A stretch of DNA of 64,000 nucleotides. Origin: Clostridia bacterium (GTDB lineage Bacteria > Bacillota > Clostridia > UBA1381). The position numbers and the translations under genes were made by a program. Below are positions 43,002 through 52,941 of the stretch, one piece after another; the first letter of the stretch is position 1; every line of letters starts with the position of its first letter. The DNA is taken from the NCBI GenBank assembly GCA_017935675.1, contig JAGBHE010000054.1:34893-98892 (forward strand), written 5' to 3'. A model generated the notes under the pieces. The model had not been told where the DNA came from, did no database searches, and was given only the letters and a program-made list of their open reading frames with translations.

Positions 43002-46000
43002 GTGAAAAAGATAAATAAAACAAGGCTTGTGGCAATCATGCTCACAATTTCCTCAGTGCTTGCAGTGCTTTCACCGATTTCGCACGCCCGTATTTTATAT
43101 GTTGAGGAGGAGGAGTATCCTTTAATAGAGCAGAACTTTACAACTATTGATTTACGACCGTATACAAACCGTGCTTTTGCAGATGATGTTGCAGGTGACG
43201 GAAAAGGCGGCTGGGGTGATGAAGGCCCTGAAAATGACCTCAGAGATTTTACTCTTTACGGTGAACAGGTATTCCGCGGCATAACCTTTGATATTATAAA
43301 TCCCGATAAAAACAACGGAACATCATGTATAGTTTTAAGGGGTCAGAATGACGTCAACCTGCCGACATCGGTTGAAATACCGATAAATCATAAGGCGGGC
43401 GGAATATATTTTATTCACAACGGAAGCTGGCTTTCACCCAGAACCGGTCAGTATACGATTGTATATTCGGACGGTACACAGGAGGTTGTTGAAATAGTCG
43501 GGAGAGAGAATATTGCAGACTGGTGGGGAGTAACCGAAAACAGCTTTATCCGCACTGCGTGGAAAGGTACCGCTCCGAAGGCAGGTACGATTTCACTGGG
43601 GATTTTCGCATTGGAAAATCCCCATCCCGATAAGGAAATTTCAAAGCTTAAGCTTGAGTCCTACGGCGATTCAACGTATATTCATGTTGTGGCAATAACT
43701 CTTACCGATACAACTCCGTATTTTCCGCGCATAAAGGAAAATGAGATGTATAATCCCGATACCTCCGACTGGTATCCTTATGAGTATCCGAAAAATTTTG
43801 AGGAAACAGAAGGTACAGCCATGGATGCGTCATTTCTTTTGGAGGCACCGGCAGGCAAGCATGGATTCGTAAAGGCTGAGGGTGAGGACTTGGTCTTTGA
43901 AGATGGAACAAAAATAAAGTTCTGGGGAGCAAATATAGGCTCAACGCAGCTTTATCCGTCCCATGAGAATGCGGAATATTTAGCAATGATTTTAGCTCAG
44001 CGCGGTATAAACCTTGTCCGGATGCATATGCATGACTCTCCTGACTCAATTCACAGCTTATTCGGATGGATGGACAGCGTGAGTACAACATCTCAGATTG
44101 ACAAGGGTCAGCTTGACAAGTTTCATTATCTTCTCTATTGCTTTAAAAAGCGCGGAATGTACGTTTTTTTTGATACCTGTGCCAGCCGTCAGCCTATGGC
44201 GAATGACAGTATTGAGGATGTCGGTAAATTAAATTACGGTCTGAAAAATGCAGTGTTTTATGATGACCATCTTCAGGAACTGCAAAAGGAAATGACGGAA
44301 TTGATAATGGGTTCTTATAATCCGTACACACAGCTTCGATTATGCGAGGATCCGGTATTTGCCTTTGTGAACTTTAACAATGAATCTTCGATATTCAATG
44401 ATAAATTTTCATCAGACTATTACAGATCCATTATAACCGAAAAATACAATGCATGGCTTAAGGAAAGGTATCCCACAAGGGCAGAATTGGAAAAAGCGTG
44501 GGAGGGTCAGCTTAAGGAAAATGAAAGTCAGTCGGACGGAACGGTAAGAATAATGGGAGACGGGGAAAGAGGCTCAATTTCCGGAAGAAGATACATTGAT
44601 AACATAGAGTTTTTGGCTGTTACAAACGACAAATATATTGAGAAGATGACGGAGCATTACAGAAGCATGGGCGGAAAGCAGTTAATCAGCGCAGGCACTG
44701 TATGGGGTGCAAACGTGATGTCATACATAAAGAGCAATGAAAAAAGCGATGTTCAGGACTATCATCAGTATTTTCTGCATCCTACGATAGGCGGCTCCGG
44801 TCTTACGAACGGATATACGCTTCCCTCTGAGCCTGATTCATGGACCACTCAATCAAACAACGGTCTTTTAAGCACCTTCGGAAGAATGAAGCTTAAGGGA
44901 ATGCCGTTTACTATTTCGGAGTGGAATACGTGTGAGCCGAGTCCGTATCTGTCGGAGACGGATATTATAATGGCAGCGTACAGCGCCATGCATAACTGGA
45001 ATCCTATGCAGTTTGCGATAACAGGTCCCGTTTTGACGGTGGAGTTCAGAGACAGCGACGAGCCTTTTCGTATGAAGAATCCGTTCACCGGCGTGGACAG
45101 TCCTCAGTGCTTCGACACCTTGCCGGCAGCCTCCATAGCTTTCCGTGCAGTTACAGAGGCTTCGGAAGGCTATTATACGCCGATGCAGGGCGATGATTTT
45201 TATAATTCCGCCAATCAGTCTTATACAAGAAACGACAAGCTGTACCTGATAGGAAAAACAGGTGTTTCCGACAGAAACTTAGATAATACACAAACCGGCG
45301 GTGAAAATCTTGTGCTTGCGGCGGAGAGGGACGCAAAAATAAATAACAAGCCCTATGTATCTTTAACAGGCGAGATTTCAATGGATACTCAAAACGGTAT
45401 TTTCAGGCTGAATACTCCGAAAAGCCAGTCGGCGGCAGGCTTTATTTCCGGAACGGAAATTGAGCTTGATGATATAATAATAAATTCATCAACGACTCAT
45501 TCAACTATAATCCTTTCATCTCTTTCCAAGGACGAGGATATATACGAAACAGACAGATTGCTGTTTACGGCTTCGGCACGGGCGAGAAGAAACGGCATGG
45601 TGCTTTCGAGCGACGGAACAAAGGTTCTTGATGTGGGAGCGGCGCCTACAATGGTTGAGCCTGTTGAGGGGACGTTTACTTTAAAAACCGATGCGGACGT
45701 TACGGTATATACTTTGTCATCTCAGGGTAAAAGAATCGGCGAAATCCCGGTAACAAAAGATGAACGCGGTGTAACCTTTGTTTTGAACGGACAGCAGTGG
45801 GCAAATAACTTTGAAATTGTAAAAAAAGGCGGAAGCCGCACAAGGAATGAAAATATATCATTTAATGCTTATACGGATACTCCGCTGTTTTCCGATGTGG
45901 CTGAAGAGGACAGGGAAAAGATTGAAAGAGCTTATTTGACAGGCGTTATGAAATCTACTTCTCCGGACACCTTTTCACCCGATGACACTGTTACAAGAGC

Positions 46001-46295
46001 GGATTTTGTCGAGAGTGTTGTTTCGGTGCTGAATATCGGTAAGCTTGACGCTGAGAAATTTTCAGATGTTACCGAGGAAATGGATTGTTATAACAAGGTA
46101 CAGACCGCAAGAGGTGCAGGGCTTGTTAAGGGCATGGATGACGGAAGCTTCCGCCCTGATGAGAAGATAAGCGCAAAAGAGGCAAATATCATTCTCAGAC
46201 GCGCAGGCACAGGAGTGAAGTTTAATGAAAATGAAACAGTCACAAGGAAAAAGGCGGCTTCTGTGTTTTATGATTTGGCTGTGACGGGGAAATGA
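43002..46295 (+). CDS. SLH-anchored clan GH-A-like glycoside hydrolase
   Basis: 1097 residues from a GTG at 43002. Signal peptide about 1-28. A galactose-binding/NPCBM-like beta domain (~35-230) precedes the catalytic (beta/alpha)8 region (~275-760), which opens with DGTKIKFWGANIGSTQLYP and RGINLVRMHMHD as in cellulase-type (GH5-like) enzymes. The likely acid/base is E461 in VNFNNESSIF and the likely nucleophile is E640 in TISEWNTCEP; both match the clan GH-A pattern of Glu at the ends of strands 4 and 7. A C-terminal beta domain (~790-930) leads to two or three SLH repeats (~960-1097; TFSPDDTVTRADF, GSFRPDEKISAKE), the last degenerate. The specific GH family is not assigned. It is the anchored counterpart of the next gene. 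Confidence 0.75.
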   Translation: MKKINKTRLVAIMLTISSVLAVLSPISHARILYVEEEEYPLIEQNFTTIDLRPYTNRAFADDVAGDGKGGWGDEGPENDLRDFTLYGEQVFRGITFDIINPDKNNGTSCIVLRGQNDVNLPTSVEIPINHKAGGIYFIHNGSWLSPRTGQYTIVYSDGTQEVVEIVGRENIADWWGVTENSFIRTAWKGTAPKAGTISLGIFALENPHPDKEISKLKLESYGDSTYIHVVAITLTDTTPYFPRIKENEMYNPDTSDWYPYEYPKNFEETEGTAMDASFLLEAPAGKHGFVKAEGEDLVFEDGTKIKFWGANIGSTQLYPSHENAEYLAMILAQRGINLVRMHMHDSPDSIHSLFGWMDSVSTTSQIDKGQLDKFHYLLYCFKKRGMYVFFDTCASRQPMANDSIEDVGKLNYGLKNAVFYDDHLQELQKEMTELIMGSYNPYTQLRLCEDPVFAFVNFNNESSIFNDKFSSDYYRSIITEKYNAWLKERYPTRAELEKAWEGQLKENESQSDGTVRIMGDGERGSISGRRYIDNIEFLAVTNDKYIEKMTEHYRSMGGKQLISAGTVWGANVMSYIKSNEKSDVQDYHQYFLHPTIGGSGLTNGYTLPSEPDSWTTQSNNGLLSTFGRMKLKGMPFTISEWNTCEPSPYLSETDIIMAAYSAMHNWNPMQFAITGPVLTVEFRDSDEPFRMKNPFTGVDSPQCFDTLPAASIAFRAVTEASEGYYTPMQGDDFYNSANQSYTRNDKLYLIGKTGVSDRNLDNTQTGGENLVLAAERDAKINNKPYVSLTGEISMDTQNGIFRLNTPKSQSAAGFISGTEIELDDIIINSSTTHSTIILSSLSKDEDIYETDRLLFTASARARRNGMVLSSDGTKVLDVGAAPTMVEPVEGTFTLKTDADVTVYTLSSQGKRIGEIPVTKDERGVTFVLNGQQWANNFEIVKKGGSRTRNENISFNAYTDTPLFSDVAEEDREKIERAYLTGVMKSTSPDTFSPDDTVTRADFVESVVSVLNIGKLDAEKFSDVTEEMDCYNKVQTARGAGLVKGMDDGSFRPDEKISAKEANIILRRAGTGVKFNENETVTRKKAASVFYDLAVTGK

Positions 46296-46302
46296 GGTTT
46301 TT

Positions 46303-49300
46303 ATGAAACAAGCAATGCTCTTTTTAATAAGCTTATGCTTTTTGACAGGCGGCAGTGCATATGCCGGCAGCATTGGAAAAAACATATACTGTCAAGGCTT
46401 CGGAAACAGGGATATAATAAATAACGGCAGCGGCAGATATGTGATTGAGGATATTTCGGCAAGCAGTTATCTTATAAATCCCGCCTGGACAGATGTAAGT
46501 TATAAATACGGAATAATGGGAAAATGTTCGGACGATGCCTCGCTTTGCTTTTCATACAGCAGAGCGGGTATAGTCTCGACAGACCCCAACAATCGTCCTT
46601 CTTGGGCAAACAGCAAATTGACAACCTCTTTTGATGATACGGAAATTAAATATGGGCAGAAAATCCATGTGTCCTTTGAGCTGGCGGATTATAACAGAAA
46701 AACAGGTTTTGTATTTTATTTAAAGGGCAGGACCTCAGAGGGTGCGGCTTTGCAGAAATATTCCTACAGGCAGCTGTACCCTTCCGAGCATTCAGCATCG
46801 TATGCCGCATCGGCTATAGCGGAAAAGTATAACGGCTGGGTTTATTTCGTTGATATGGGAAACATACATAGCATAAATGCAAAAGGAAACGTATGGAACA
46901 AGCACGATGTGGTTATTGATACCTGCAACGAAGAATACGGCGGCAGACAGACAATAGCATTTTATTATAACGGTTCCCTTTGCACGATGGGTGAGTTTGA
47001 TGCTGATGATTCTGCCGAGGGTATTCAGTACATAAAATCTGTTTCGGGTATTGAAATGGTTATTCAGCCTAACATTACTACCTCTGACAATGTGAATTAC
47101 TCAGTGAATGAGGACAGCTTGTATTTGGATAATATAATTGTTTCTGCTGAGGATAAGGATATTGAGCTTACGGTTGACGGAGGTGCGTATACAGGTGCTT
47201 ATTCCGGAAATGAAGCGGCTTTCGTGGGAGATTTAAATGATGCAATGGCGATTGCCGCATACGGAAGCGGAAAGGGCGCAGAGCATTTTATTTTTCATCC
47301 CGCCGAACTTGGCGATATCGGGTTTGAATTTCCCAACACGTCGCGCCCCTCCGTGTTTTATCTTTGGAATAAAGACAGGCTCTCACCTCTGACGCTGCCG
47401 TTTGAATTTGTCCCATTTAACAGCGAAGCTGTTTTAAATGAGGATTTTTCACAGGATACACATTCCTTAGATATAAGGCGCGGAATTGCGCCTGTTTCGG
47501 CTGAAACCGTTACAGGCGTATTCGGCAAAAAAGCTTCAGACGGGGTGCTGTGCGTATCGAATACCGGCGGAAGCGGTGTTATCGGTGAGATATCAGACCT
47601 TGATGCAGGGGTGGCTGTAAATGCGGCAGCTTCGGCGTCGGGTAAGGATTCCGTTACCTTGTCCTTTGATTATGCACAGGGCGGCGGTAGCAGCGTAAAA
47701 AATATAGCTGTAAATCTGCCGGGCGGCAGAATGCGGGAGCTTGCGTGTATCTATCCGGACGGGAGTATAAGGGTTCTCGGAAATATTTGCAAAGACGTAG
47801 TTTTAAATAATAATCAGTGGTATCACTTTGAAATTATTATCAATTCCGGATTTAGAGGTAATCTGAATACCGTTACGGCATATGTGAACGGGCGGCTTTG
47901 TGTAAAGGATGCACCTTTTGCCGTAAATAACAGCATTGATAAAAGCTTTTCCGGAATTACGGGAGCGGAATTTTCATATAATTTAGCTTCTTTGGGACAG
48001 GAAGTAAATTCCGAGGCTTCATTTGCATCTGACGGATTTTATCTTGATAATATCAGGATAGAGCTTATGAATAAGTCAATTCCCGCGGTTACTGAATTTG
48101 ACGCGGAATCAACCAACGCCTTTTACAATGATGCAACGAACACAAAAAGCTTTACGGTTGAGGATTACGGGCAGTCTGCTGAGGATTTTATATCGTCTCT
48201 TCGCGGTGAAATTATAAAAAGCGCGGAGTTTGTTACGGCTTCCGGAGAAACCGTAACCTCTCTGCCCGGAAACGGTGAGGGATATCTGAGGCTCACAACA
48301 GCTGACGGATATGATATTTTCTATTCTCTTAAGCCGGGTGAAAATGAGGAAATAAGGGATAATATTTTATCGGAGATAAACAGAAACCTTGACACAACCC
48401 GGTGGTATCCTTACATTGCGCCGGATATAAATATTATTTCCCGGGAGGGGAATATTTTAAACGCCCGAAATTTTAATGCGGAGGAAGCCGGCAGCAGAGG
48501 CTTTGTACAGGCAGACGGAGAAAACTTTGTCCTTGAGGACGGAACAAGAATATCCTTCTGGGGCTGCAATATCATCGGAGAAGGCTGTTTCCCGGAGCAT
48601 GAGGAAGCTGAGAAAATGGCTGATATGATAGCGTCCTTCAGGTTCAATCTTGTAAGGTTTCATCAGCTTTCGGGAAGGGGCACTACCATTTTCGGAGGGA
48701 GCGGAAACGCCGCTGCATTGGATAATTCTCAGATGGAAAAGCTTTGTTATTTTCTGAGGGAGCTTCGGGAAAGAGGGATATATTATTATATTGACCTCGG
48801 AAGAACCTTGTATGACAGCGATATAGACGCAGAAACACTTCCGTATAACCCTACAAATGCCAATCACGTTCAGTATTTTGATAAGGCAGTGCAAAGGCTG
48901 CAGATTGACTATGCAAAGATGCTTATGACATATATCGATCCATATACAAACAGACGTATATGTGATAACCCTGCGTTAATGGGTGTGCAGTGTGTAAATG
49001 AGTCGTTTTTGTACGGCCCTGCCCTTGAAGAAATCGGAACGGGCACTGAGGAATATAAATATTACTATAACATGCTGAACACTCAGTTTACGGAGTGGGT
49101 GAAAAGCAATGTAAACAAAAGCCTGCTGTCGCTGTGGCTCAGCGGATACATAAGCAAGGATGAGTACCAGACGGGAATAATACGTACGGGAACATACGCT
49201 GAAAGGAACAGCTACAAGACTCAGCGCAACATTGATATAATTCACTTCCTGACCGATTTGCAAAGCAATTATTTTGCCGATATAAGGAATATGTTTAAAG

Positions 49301-50457
49301 AAAATAATATAAGAACGCTTATGTCGGGGGCAACCCTTTTCCAGGTTACTGAGCCGCCTATTGTTGCGGCAAACGCCGAAATGGATTTCCTGGATACTCA
49401 TGATTATTGGGCGCATCCGCAGGGGTATTGCATTGAGGAGGGTCTGGTTCTCGGAGACCGCTTTGAAAAAATTGCAAGCGCGTTAAAGGACTCACAACTT
49501 GGCATGATTGGCTTTTTGGTGAACAGAAAGCCGTATGATAAGCCGTATACAATAAGTGAATGGAATCATACGGCAGGAAGCAGGTATATGGCGGAGGGGC
49601 CGCTGCTTATGGCGGCATATTCCAAGATGCAGAACTGGAATCCTATGATGTTTATGTTTACCGGAAAGGGACTTGAAAGCTATGAAAACACGAGAATATA
49701 TGACGTATTTAACATGTCTGAAAACCCGATAACTTTGGCTTCTTTGCCTGCGGCGGCTATGCTGCATGAGAATGTTTCTGAGGCCGGGGAGTGCTTTTAT
49801 GAGGATTATTCGGAGCATGAGCCCTGGGATTTCTCAGCCCGCGGACAATGGTATAATTATGATATGTTTTCATGGGAGCCTGAAACGGGGCTTCTTGCCA
49901 AGACCGGAATGTCTGTTATGACAAAGCCGGAAAACACTGCGTCGGATATTGAAGCAAAAAAGGAAGCAGCGGCTGCAAGCGGTATTTATACGTCGCCGGC
50001 AGGAGATATTACTTATAATAAGAATAATTACAGCTTTACGGTGAATACAGGAAGGTCAAAGGCTGTCGGCGGCTTCTTCGGCGGCGGTGAGATAACTGTC
50101 GGGGACGCGTCCTTTACCTTCGATAATGAATTTGCCGCAGCATATGTTAATTCCGTAACAGACAGCAATATTTCCGAAAGCGGACGTATTTTGCTTACAG
50201 CTGTCGGAAAGCTTGCAAACACCGGTCAGGTTCTTTCTGCCGATGGTTTAAAGGTTATAAAGCCCGGAACCGCGCCTGTACTTTTAGAGCAGATTACAGG
50301 AACCGTTAAGCTTAAAACCGCCAAATGCATGAACGTATATGCCCTTGATTCATCGGGAGTGCGTAAGAAGAAAATTAACGCGGCATGGGAAGGCGGAATA
50401 CTTACAATCCCATTGTCGCTTTCGGACGAGGCTTCAAATTATGAAATAACAGAATAA
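46303..50457 (+). CDS. Secreted clan GH-A-like glycoside hydrolase with N-terminal lectin-like domains
   Basis: 1384 residues, starting 7 nt after the preceding stop with a weak ribosome site (GAGG), so translation is probably coupled. Signal peptide about 1-21 (ends AYA). Two copies of the unassigned lectin-like domain occupy ~25-285 and ~380-600 (HDVVIDTCNEEYGGRQTIAF in the first). The catalytic region (~725-1210) begins GTRISFWGCNIIGEG and FNLVRFH. E900 in QCVNESFLYG is the likely acid/base and E1086 in TISEWNHTAG the likely nucleophile. A C-terminal beta domain resembling that of the preceding enzyme ends the protein. There is no SLH domain. The two enzymes share fold and motifs but differ in N-terminal modules and anchoring, which suggests division of labour between cell-bound and released forms. 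Confidence 0.75.
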   Translation: MKQAMLFLISLCFLTGGSAYAGSIGKNIYCQGFGNRDIINNGSGRYVIEDISASSYLINPAWTDVSYKYGIMGKCSDDASLCFSYSRAGIVSTDPNNRPSWANSKLTTSFDDTEIKYGQKIHVSFELADYNRKTGFVFYLKGRTSEGAALQKYSYRQLYPSEHSASYAASAIAEKYNGWVYFVDMGNIHSINAKGNVWNKHDVVIDTCNEEYGGRQTIAFYYNGSLCTMGEFDADDSAEGIQYIKSVSGIEMVIQPNITTSDNVNYSVNEDSLYLDNIIVSAEDKDIELTVDGGAYTGAYSGNEAAFVGDLNDAMAIAAYGSGKGAEHFIFHPAELGDIGFEFPNTSRPSVFYLWNKDRLSPLTLPFEFVPFNSEAVLNEDFSQDTHSLDIRRGIAPVSAETVTGVFGKKASDGVLCVSNTGGSGVIGEISDLDAGVAVNAAASASGKDSVTLSFDYAQGGGSSVKNIAVNLPGGRMRELACIYPDGSIRVLGNICKDVVLNNNQWYHFEIIINSGFRGNLNTVTAYVNGRLCVKDAPFAVNNSIDKSFSGITGAEFSYNLASLGQEVNSEASFASDGFYLDNIRIELMNKSIPAVTEFDAESTNAFYNDATNTKSFTVEDYGQSAEDFISSLRGEIIKSAEFVTASGETVTSLPGNGEGYLRLTTADGYDIFYSLKPGENEEIRDNILSEINRNLDTTRWYPYIAPDINIISREGNILNARNFNAEEAGSRGFVQADGENFVLEDGTRISFWGCNIIGEGCFPEHEEAEKMADMIASFRFNLVRFHQLSGRGTTIFGGSGNAAALDNSQMEKLCYFLRELRERGIYYYIDLGRTLYDSDIDAETLPYNPTNANHVQYFDKAVQRLQIDYAKMLMTYIDPYTNRRICDNPALMGVQCVNESFLYGPALEEIGTGTEEYKYYYNMLNTQFTEWVKSNVNKSLLSLWLSGYISKDEYQTGIIRTGTYAERNSYKTQRNIDIIHFLTDLQSNYFADIRNMFKENNIRTLMSGATLFQVTEPPIVAANAEMDFLDTHDYWAHPQGYCIEEGLVLGDRFEKIASALKDSQLGMIGFLVNRKPYDKPYTISEWNHTAGSRYMAEGPLLMAAYSKMQNWNPMMFMFTGKGLESYENTRIYDVFNMSENPITLASLPAAAMLHENVSEAGECFYEDYSEHEPWDFSARGQWYNYDMFSWEPETGLLAKTGMSVMTKPENTASDIEAKKEAAAASGIYTSPAGDITYNKNNYSFTVNTGRSKAVGGFFGGGEITVGDASFTFDNEFAAAYVNSVTDSNISESGRILLTAVGKLANTGQVLSADGLKVIKPGTAPVLLEQITGTVKLKTAKCMNVYALDSSGVRKKKINAAWEGGILTIPLSLSDEASNYEITE

Positions 50458-50464
50458 TTATCTA

Positions 50465-50493
50465 TTGCATTTTATGATTTTTTATGCTATAAT
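50465..50493 (+). promoter_or_regulatory. Promoter of the GH42 gene
   Basis: TTGCAT (50465-50470), 17-bp spacer, TATAAT (50488-50493). The start near 50500 gives a leader of about 180 nt that contains leader RNA copy B. Confidence 0.7.
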
Positions 50494-50542
50494 AATCAAC
50501 ATAATTTAGAAGCTGTTTGCAGGCGGCGGAACGGAGATTAAA

Positions 50543-50650
50543 GTTTGGAAAAAGATAAGCGGCGCATCTCACCGCTATCAGCGACTTGAAGTATAAACAT
50601 ACGTCGGCGTCGCTTCCAGCGGCAATCTGCTTGCTTCTCTTTCTCCAAAC
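50543..50650 (+). ncRNA. Candidate structured leader RNA, copy B (same family as 10236-10341)
   Basis: A closing 7-bp stem (50543-50549 with 50644-50650, arm GTTTGGA) replaces the unrelated arm of copy A but still pairs perfectly. The inner stem is CGGCG (50560-50564) with CGTCG (50602-50606), using a G-U pair where copy A has G-C. The small hairpin is CGCT/AGCG (50573-50576, 50580-50583). The blocks 50557-50569 and 50621-50638 are identical to copy A. It lies between a good promoter and the GH42 ribosome site, so a regulatory leader is likely. The class is not recognised. Confidence 0.72.
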
Positions 50651-50681
50651 GGCATTGGTGAAAGGAGTTCGGAATATAAGT

Positions 50682-52712
50682 ATGAAAAAGCATTTAACAA
50701 AATATCAGGGATTTCTGCACGGCGGAGATTATAATCCCGAGCAATGGCTGAGATATCCCGAGGTGTTGAAGCAGGATATAGAATTTATGAAGGATGCTCA
50801 TTGCAATGCAATGTCAATCGGAATATTCTCATGGTCGTTTTTAGAGCCGGAGGAAGGGAAATACAATTTTGAATATTTTGATAAAATTGTGGAGGACTTG
50901 ACTTCAAACGATATTAATATCGTGCTTGCGACGCCGAGCGGAGCAAGACCGAGATGGCTTGCGGAGAAATATCCCGAGGTTTTGAGAGTGAATGCCGACG
51001 GTACAAAACAAATTTACGGAGCAAGGCATAACCATTGCTATACATCGCCCATATACCGCGAAAAGACAGCAAATATTAACACAAAGCTTGCAGAGCGCTA
51101 TAAGGACAATCCCGGTATTATTCTGTGGCATATTTCAAATGAATACGGAGGGGAATGTCACTGCGAGCTTTGTCAGGAGGCTTTTCGTGAGTATTTGAAA
51201 AAAAAGTATGACAATGACCTTGATAAGCTGAATCATGCATGGTGGACGGGATTCTGGAGCCATACCGTGACGGATTGGAGTCAGATTCATTCCCCCGGCC
51301 CGAACGGTGAGCCTGAATATGTAATACAGGGCTTGTATGTTGATTGGAAGGAGTTTGTTACATATCAGACTGCGGATTTTATGCGGCATGAAATAAATGC
51401 CGTAAAGGCCGTAACACCCGATATCCCTGTGACTGCAAACTTCATGGGACCGTATCAGCCTCTTGATTACCATTATATGAGCAGCTTTGTTGATGTTATT
51501 TCATGGGATTCCTATCCCGAATGGCACAGCGGACGCGGAAATGAGCATGAGGCATATACTGCGGCTTTTGCTCATGATTTGAACCGCTGTTTGAAGCATC
51601 AGCCGTTTTTGCTGATGGAAAGCACGCCGAGCCTTACAAACTGGCAGAATGTATGCAGGCTGAAAAAGCCCGGAATGCATAAGCTTGCATCATTGCAGGC
51701 TGTGGCTCACGGAAGCGACAGCGTTATGTATTTCCAGTGGAGAAAAGGCAGGGGCGGAAGCGAACAGCACCACGGCGCGGTTATTGACCATAACGGCAAG
51801 AATTCCGGAAGGGTGTTTGATGATGTTAAAAATCTCGGCATAACCCTTGAAAAGCTGAGCGAGATAACGGGAAGCATAACAAAGTCCGATGCTGCGGTTG
51901 TATATGATTTCACAAATAAGTGGGCAATAGACAATGCACAGGGATTCATTAATGACGGAAACAGACATTACAATGCTGAATGCAAAAATCATTATAAGGA
52001 ATTCTGGAAGCGCGGAATTAACACTGATATAATAAGCGTTAAGGAGGATTTCGGAAAATACAAGGTTGTAGTTTTCCCGATGCTCTACAAGGTTTCGGAG
52101 GAAACGATTGAAAAAATTGCGGAGTATACCGAAAACGGCGGGACGGTAGTTTTTACATACATATCGGGATATGTTAACGAAAGCTGCCTTTGTTATACGG
52201 GCGGTTTCCCGGCAGGAAAGCTCAAGGAGGTTTTCGGACTTGTTAATAATGAAATAGACTCCCTGCATGAGAATCAGACAAATTCGGTTAAAATGGGAGA
52301 TAAAAGCTATACGGTACATGATTATTGCGAGCTTACGGAGTCCACTTCGGCGGAGGTGCTGGCGGTATATGAGCATGATTTTTATAAGGGTATGCCTGCG
52401 GTATTAAAGAATAAGTATGGCAGGGGAGAGGCATATTATATTGCGGCGCGCGGCAGCGGTGAGCTTTTGTCGGATTTTTATGAAACGCTTATTAAAAAGC
52501 TTGGAATTTCCTCATATGAGCTTCCGTACGGTACAACAGTTCAGACAAGAGAGGACGAAGATAAAAAATATATTTTCGTTCAGAACTATACCGGCAGTCG
52601 GCAATGCGTAAACCTTAAGGAGAAGTACATAAATATGGAAACCGGTGAGGCGGCGGAGGAATGTATTGAGCTGGAGCCGTTTGGCGTAAGGGTTTTATGC
52701 AGTAAGCTTTAA
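50682..52712 (+). CDS. GH42 beta-galactosidase
   Basis: 676 residues from the ATG at 50682 (AAAGGAG upstream); the longer frame enters leader RNA copy B and is rejected. Cytoplasmic, no signal peptide. The GH42 barrel begins GGDYNPEQWLRYPEV, with acid/base E154 in HISNEYGG and nucleophile E313 in LLMESTPS. The cysteine cluster CHCELC just after the acid/base fits the family's zinc site. The trimerisation domain and small C-terminal beta domain follow. It removes beta-galactosyl residues from imported oligosaccharides. It is transcribed alone from its own promoter with a structured leader and ends at a strong terminator. Confidence 0.92.
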   Translation: MKKHLTKYQGFLHGGDYNPEQWLRYPEVLKQDIEFMKDAHCNAMSIGIFSWSFLEPEEGKYNFEYFDKIVEDLTSNDINIVLATPSGARPRWLAEKYPEVLRVNADGTKQIYGARHNHCYTSPIYREKTANINTKLAERYKDNPGIILWHISNEYGGECHCELCQEAFREYLKKKYDNDLDKLNHAWWTGFWSHTVTDWSQIHSPGPNGEPEYVIQGLYVDWKEFVTYQTADFMRHEINAVKAVTPDIPVTANFMGPYQPLDYHYMSSFVDVISWDSYPEWHSGRGNEHEAYTAAFAHDLNRCLKHQPFLLMESTPSLTNWQNVCRLKKPGMHKLASLQAVAHGSDSVMYFQWRKGRGGSEQHHGAVIDHNGKNSGRVFDDVKNLGITLEKLSEITGSITKSDAAVVYDFTNKWAIDNAQGFINDGNRHYNAECKNHYKEFWKRGINTDIISVKEDFGKYKVVVFPMLYKVSEETIEKIAEYTENGGTVVFTYISGYVNESCLCYTGGFPAGKLKEVFGLVNNEIDSLHENQTNSVKMGDKSYTVHDYCELTESTSAEVLAVYEHDFYKGMPAVLKNKYGRGEAYYIAARGSGELLSDFYETLIKKLGISSYELPYGTTVQTREDEDKKYIFVQNYTGSRQCVNLKEKYINMETGEAAEECIELEPFGVRVLCSKL

Positions 52713-52723
52713 ATAAACAGATT

Positions 52724-52780
52724 AATCAGGCTGTCCTTTGCCGACACAGGCGGAGGACAGCCTGATTTTAGCCTTTTTTC
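52724..52780 (+). terminator. Terminator after the GH42 gene
   Basis: Perfect 14-bp stem AATCAGGCTGTCCT (52724-52737) with its complement at 52754-52767, followed by TTTAGCCTTTTTT. Confidence 0.9.
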
Positions 52781-52852
52781 AGCGTCATACTGTGCGTTTT
52801 CGTTAAATTCCGATAAAATATATGTAAATATTCACAAAATATAAATTACCTC

Positions 52853-52881
52853 TTGTAATTTTGTGAAAAGTACTGTATAAT
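52853..52881 (+). promoter_or_regulatory. Promoter of the division/ileS cluster
   Basis: TTGTAA (52853-52858), 17-bp spacer, TATAAT (52876-52881), about 60 nt before the first gene. Confidence 0.65.
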
Positions 52882-52941
52882 ATATACATGTAAGCTACTA
52901 ATAAAATTTGACAGGTGTAGCCTGCGGAACGGAGACATAAT

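Noticed and set aside
36253..50457. Dockerin repeats in the large enzymes
   Set aside because: No paired calcium-binding D-x-N-x-D-G motifs of dockerin type were found at the ends of the proteins.
50586..50681. Upstream extension of the GH42 frame
   Set aside because: It reads through leader RNA copy B. The similar peptide in both copies reflects the shared RNA; GH42 proteins start near the GGDYNPEQW motif.
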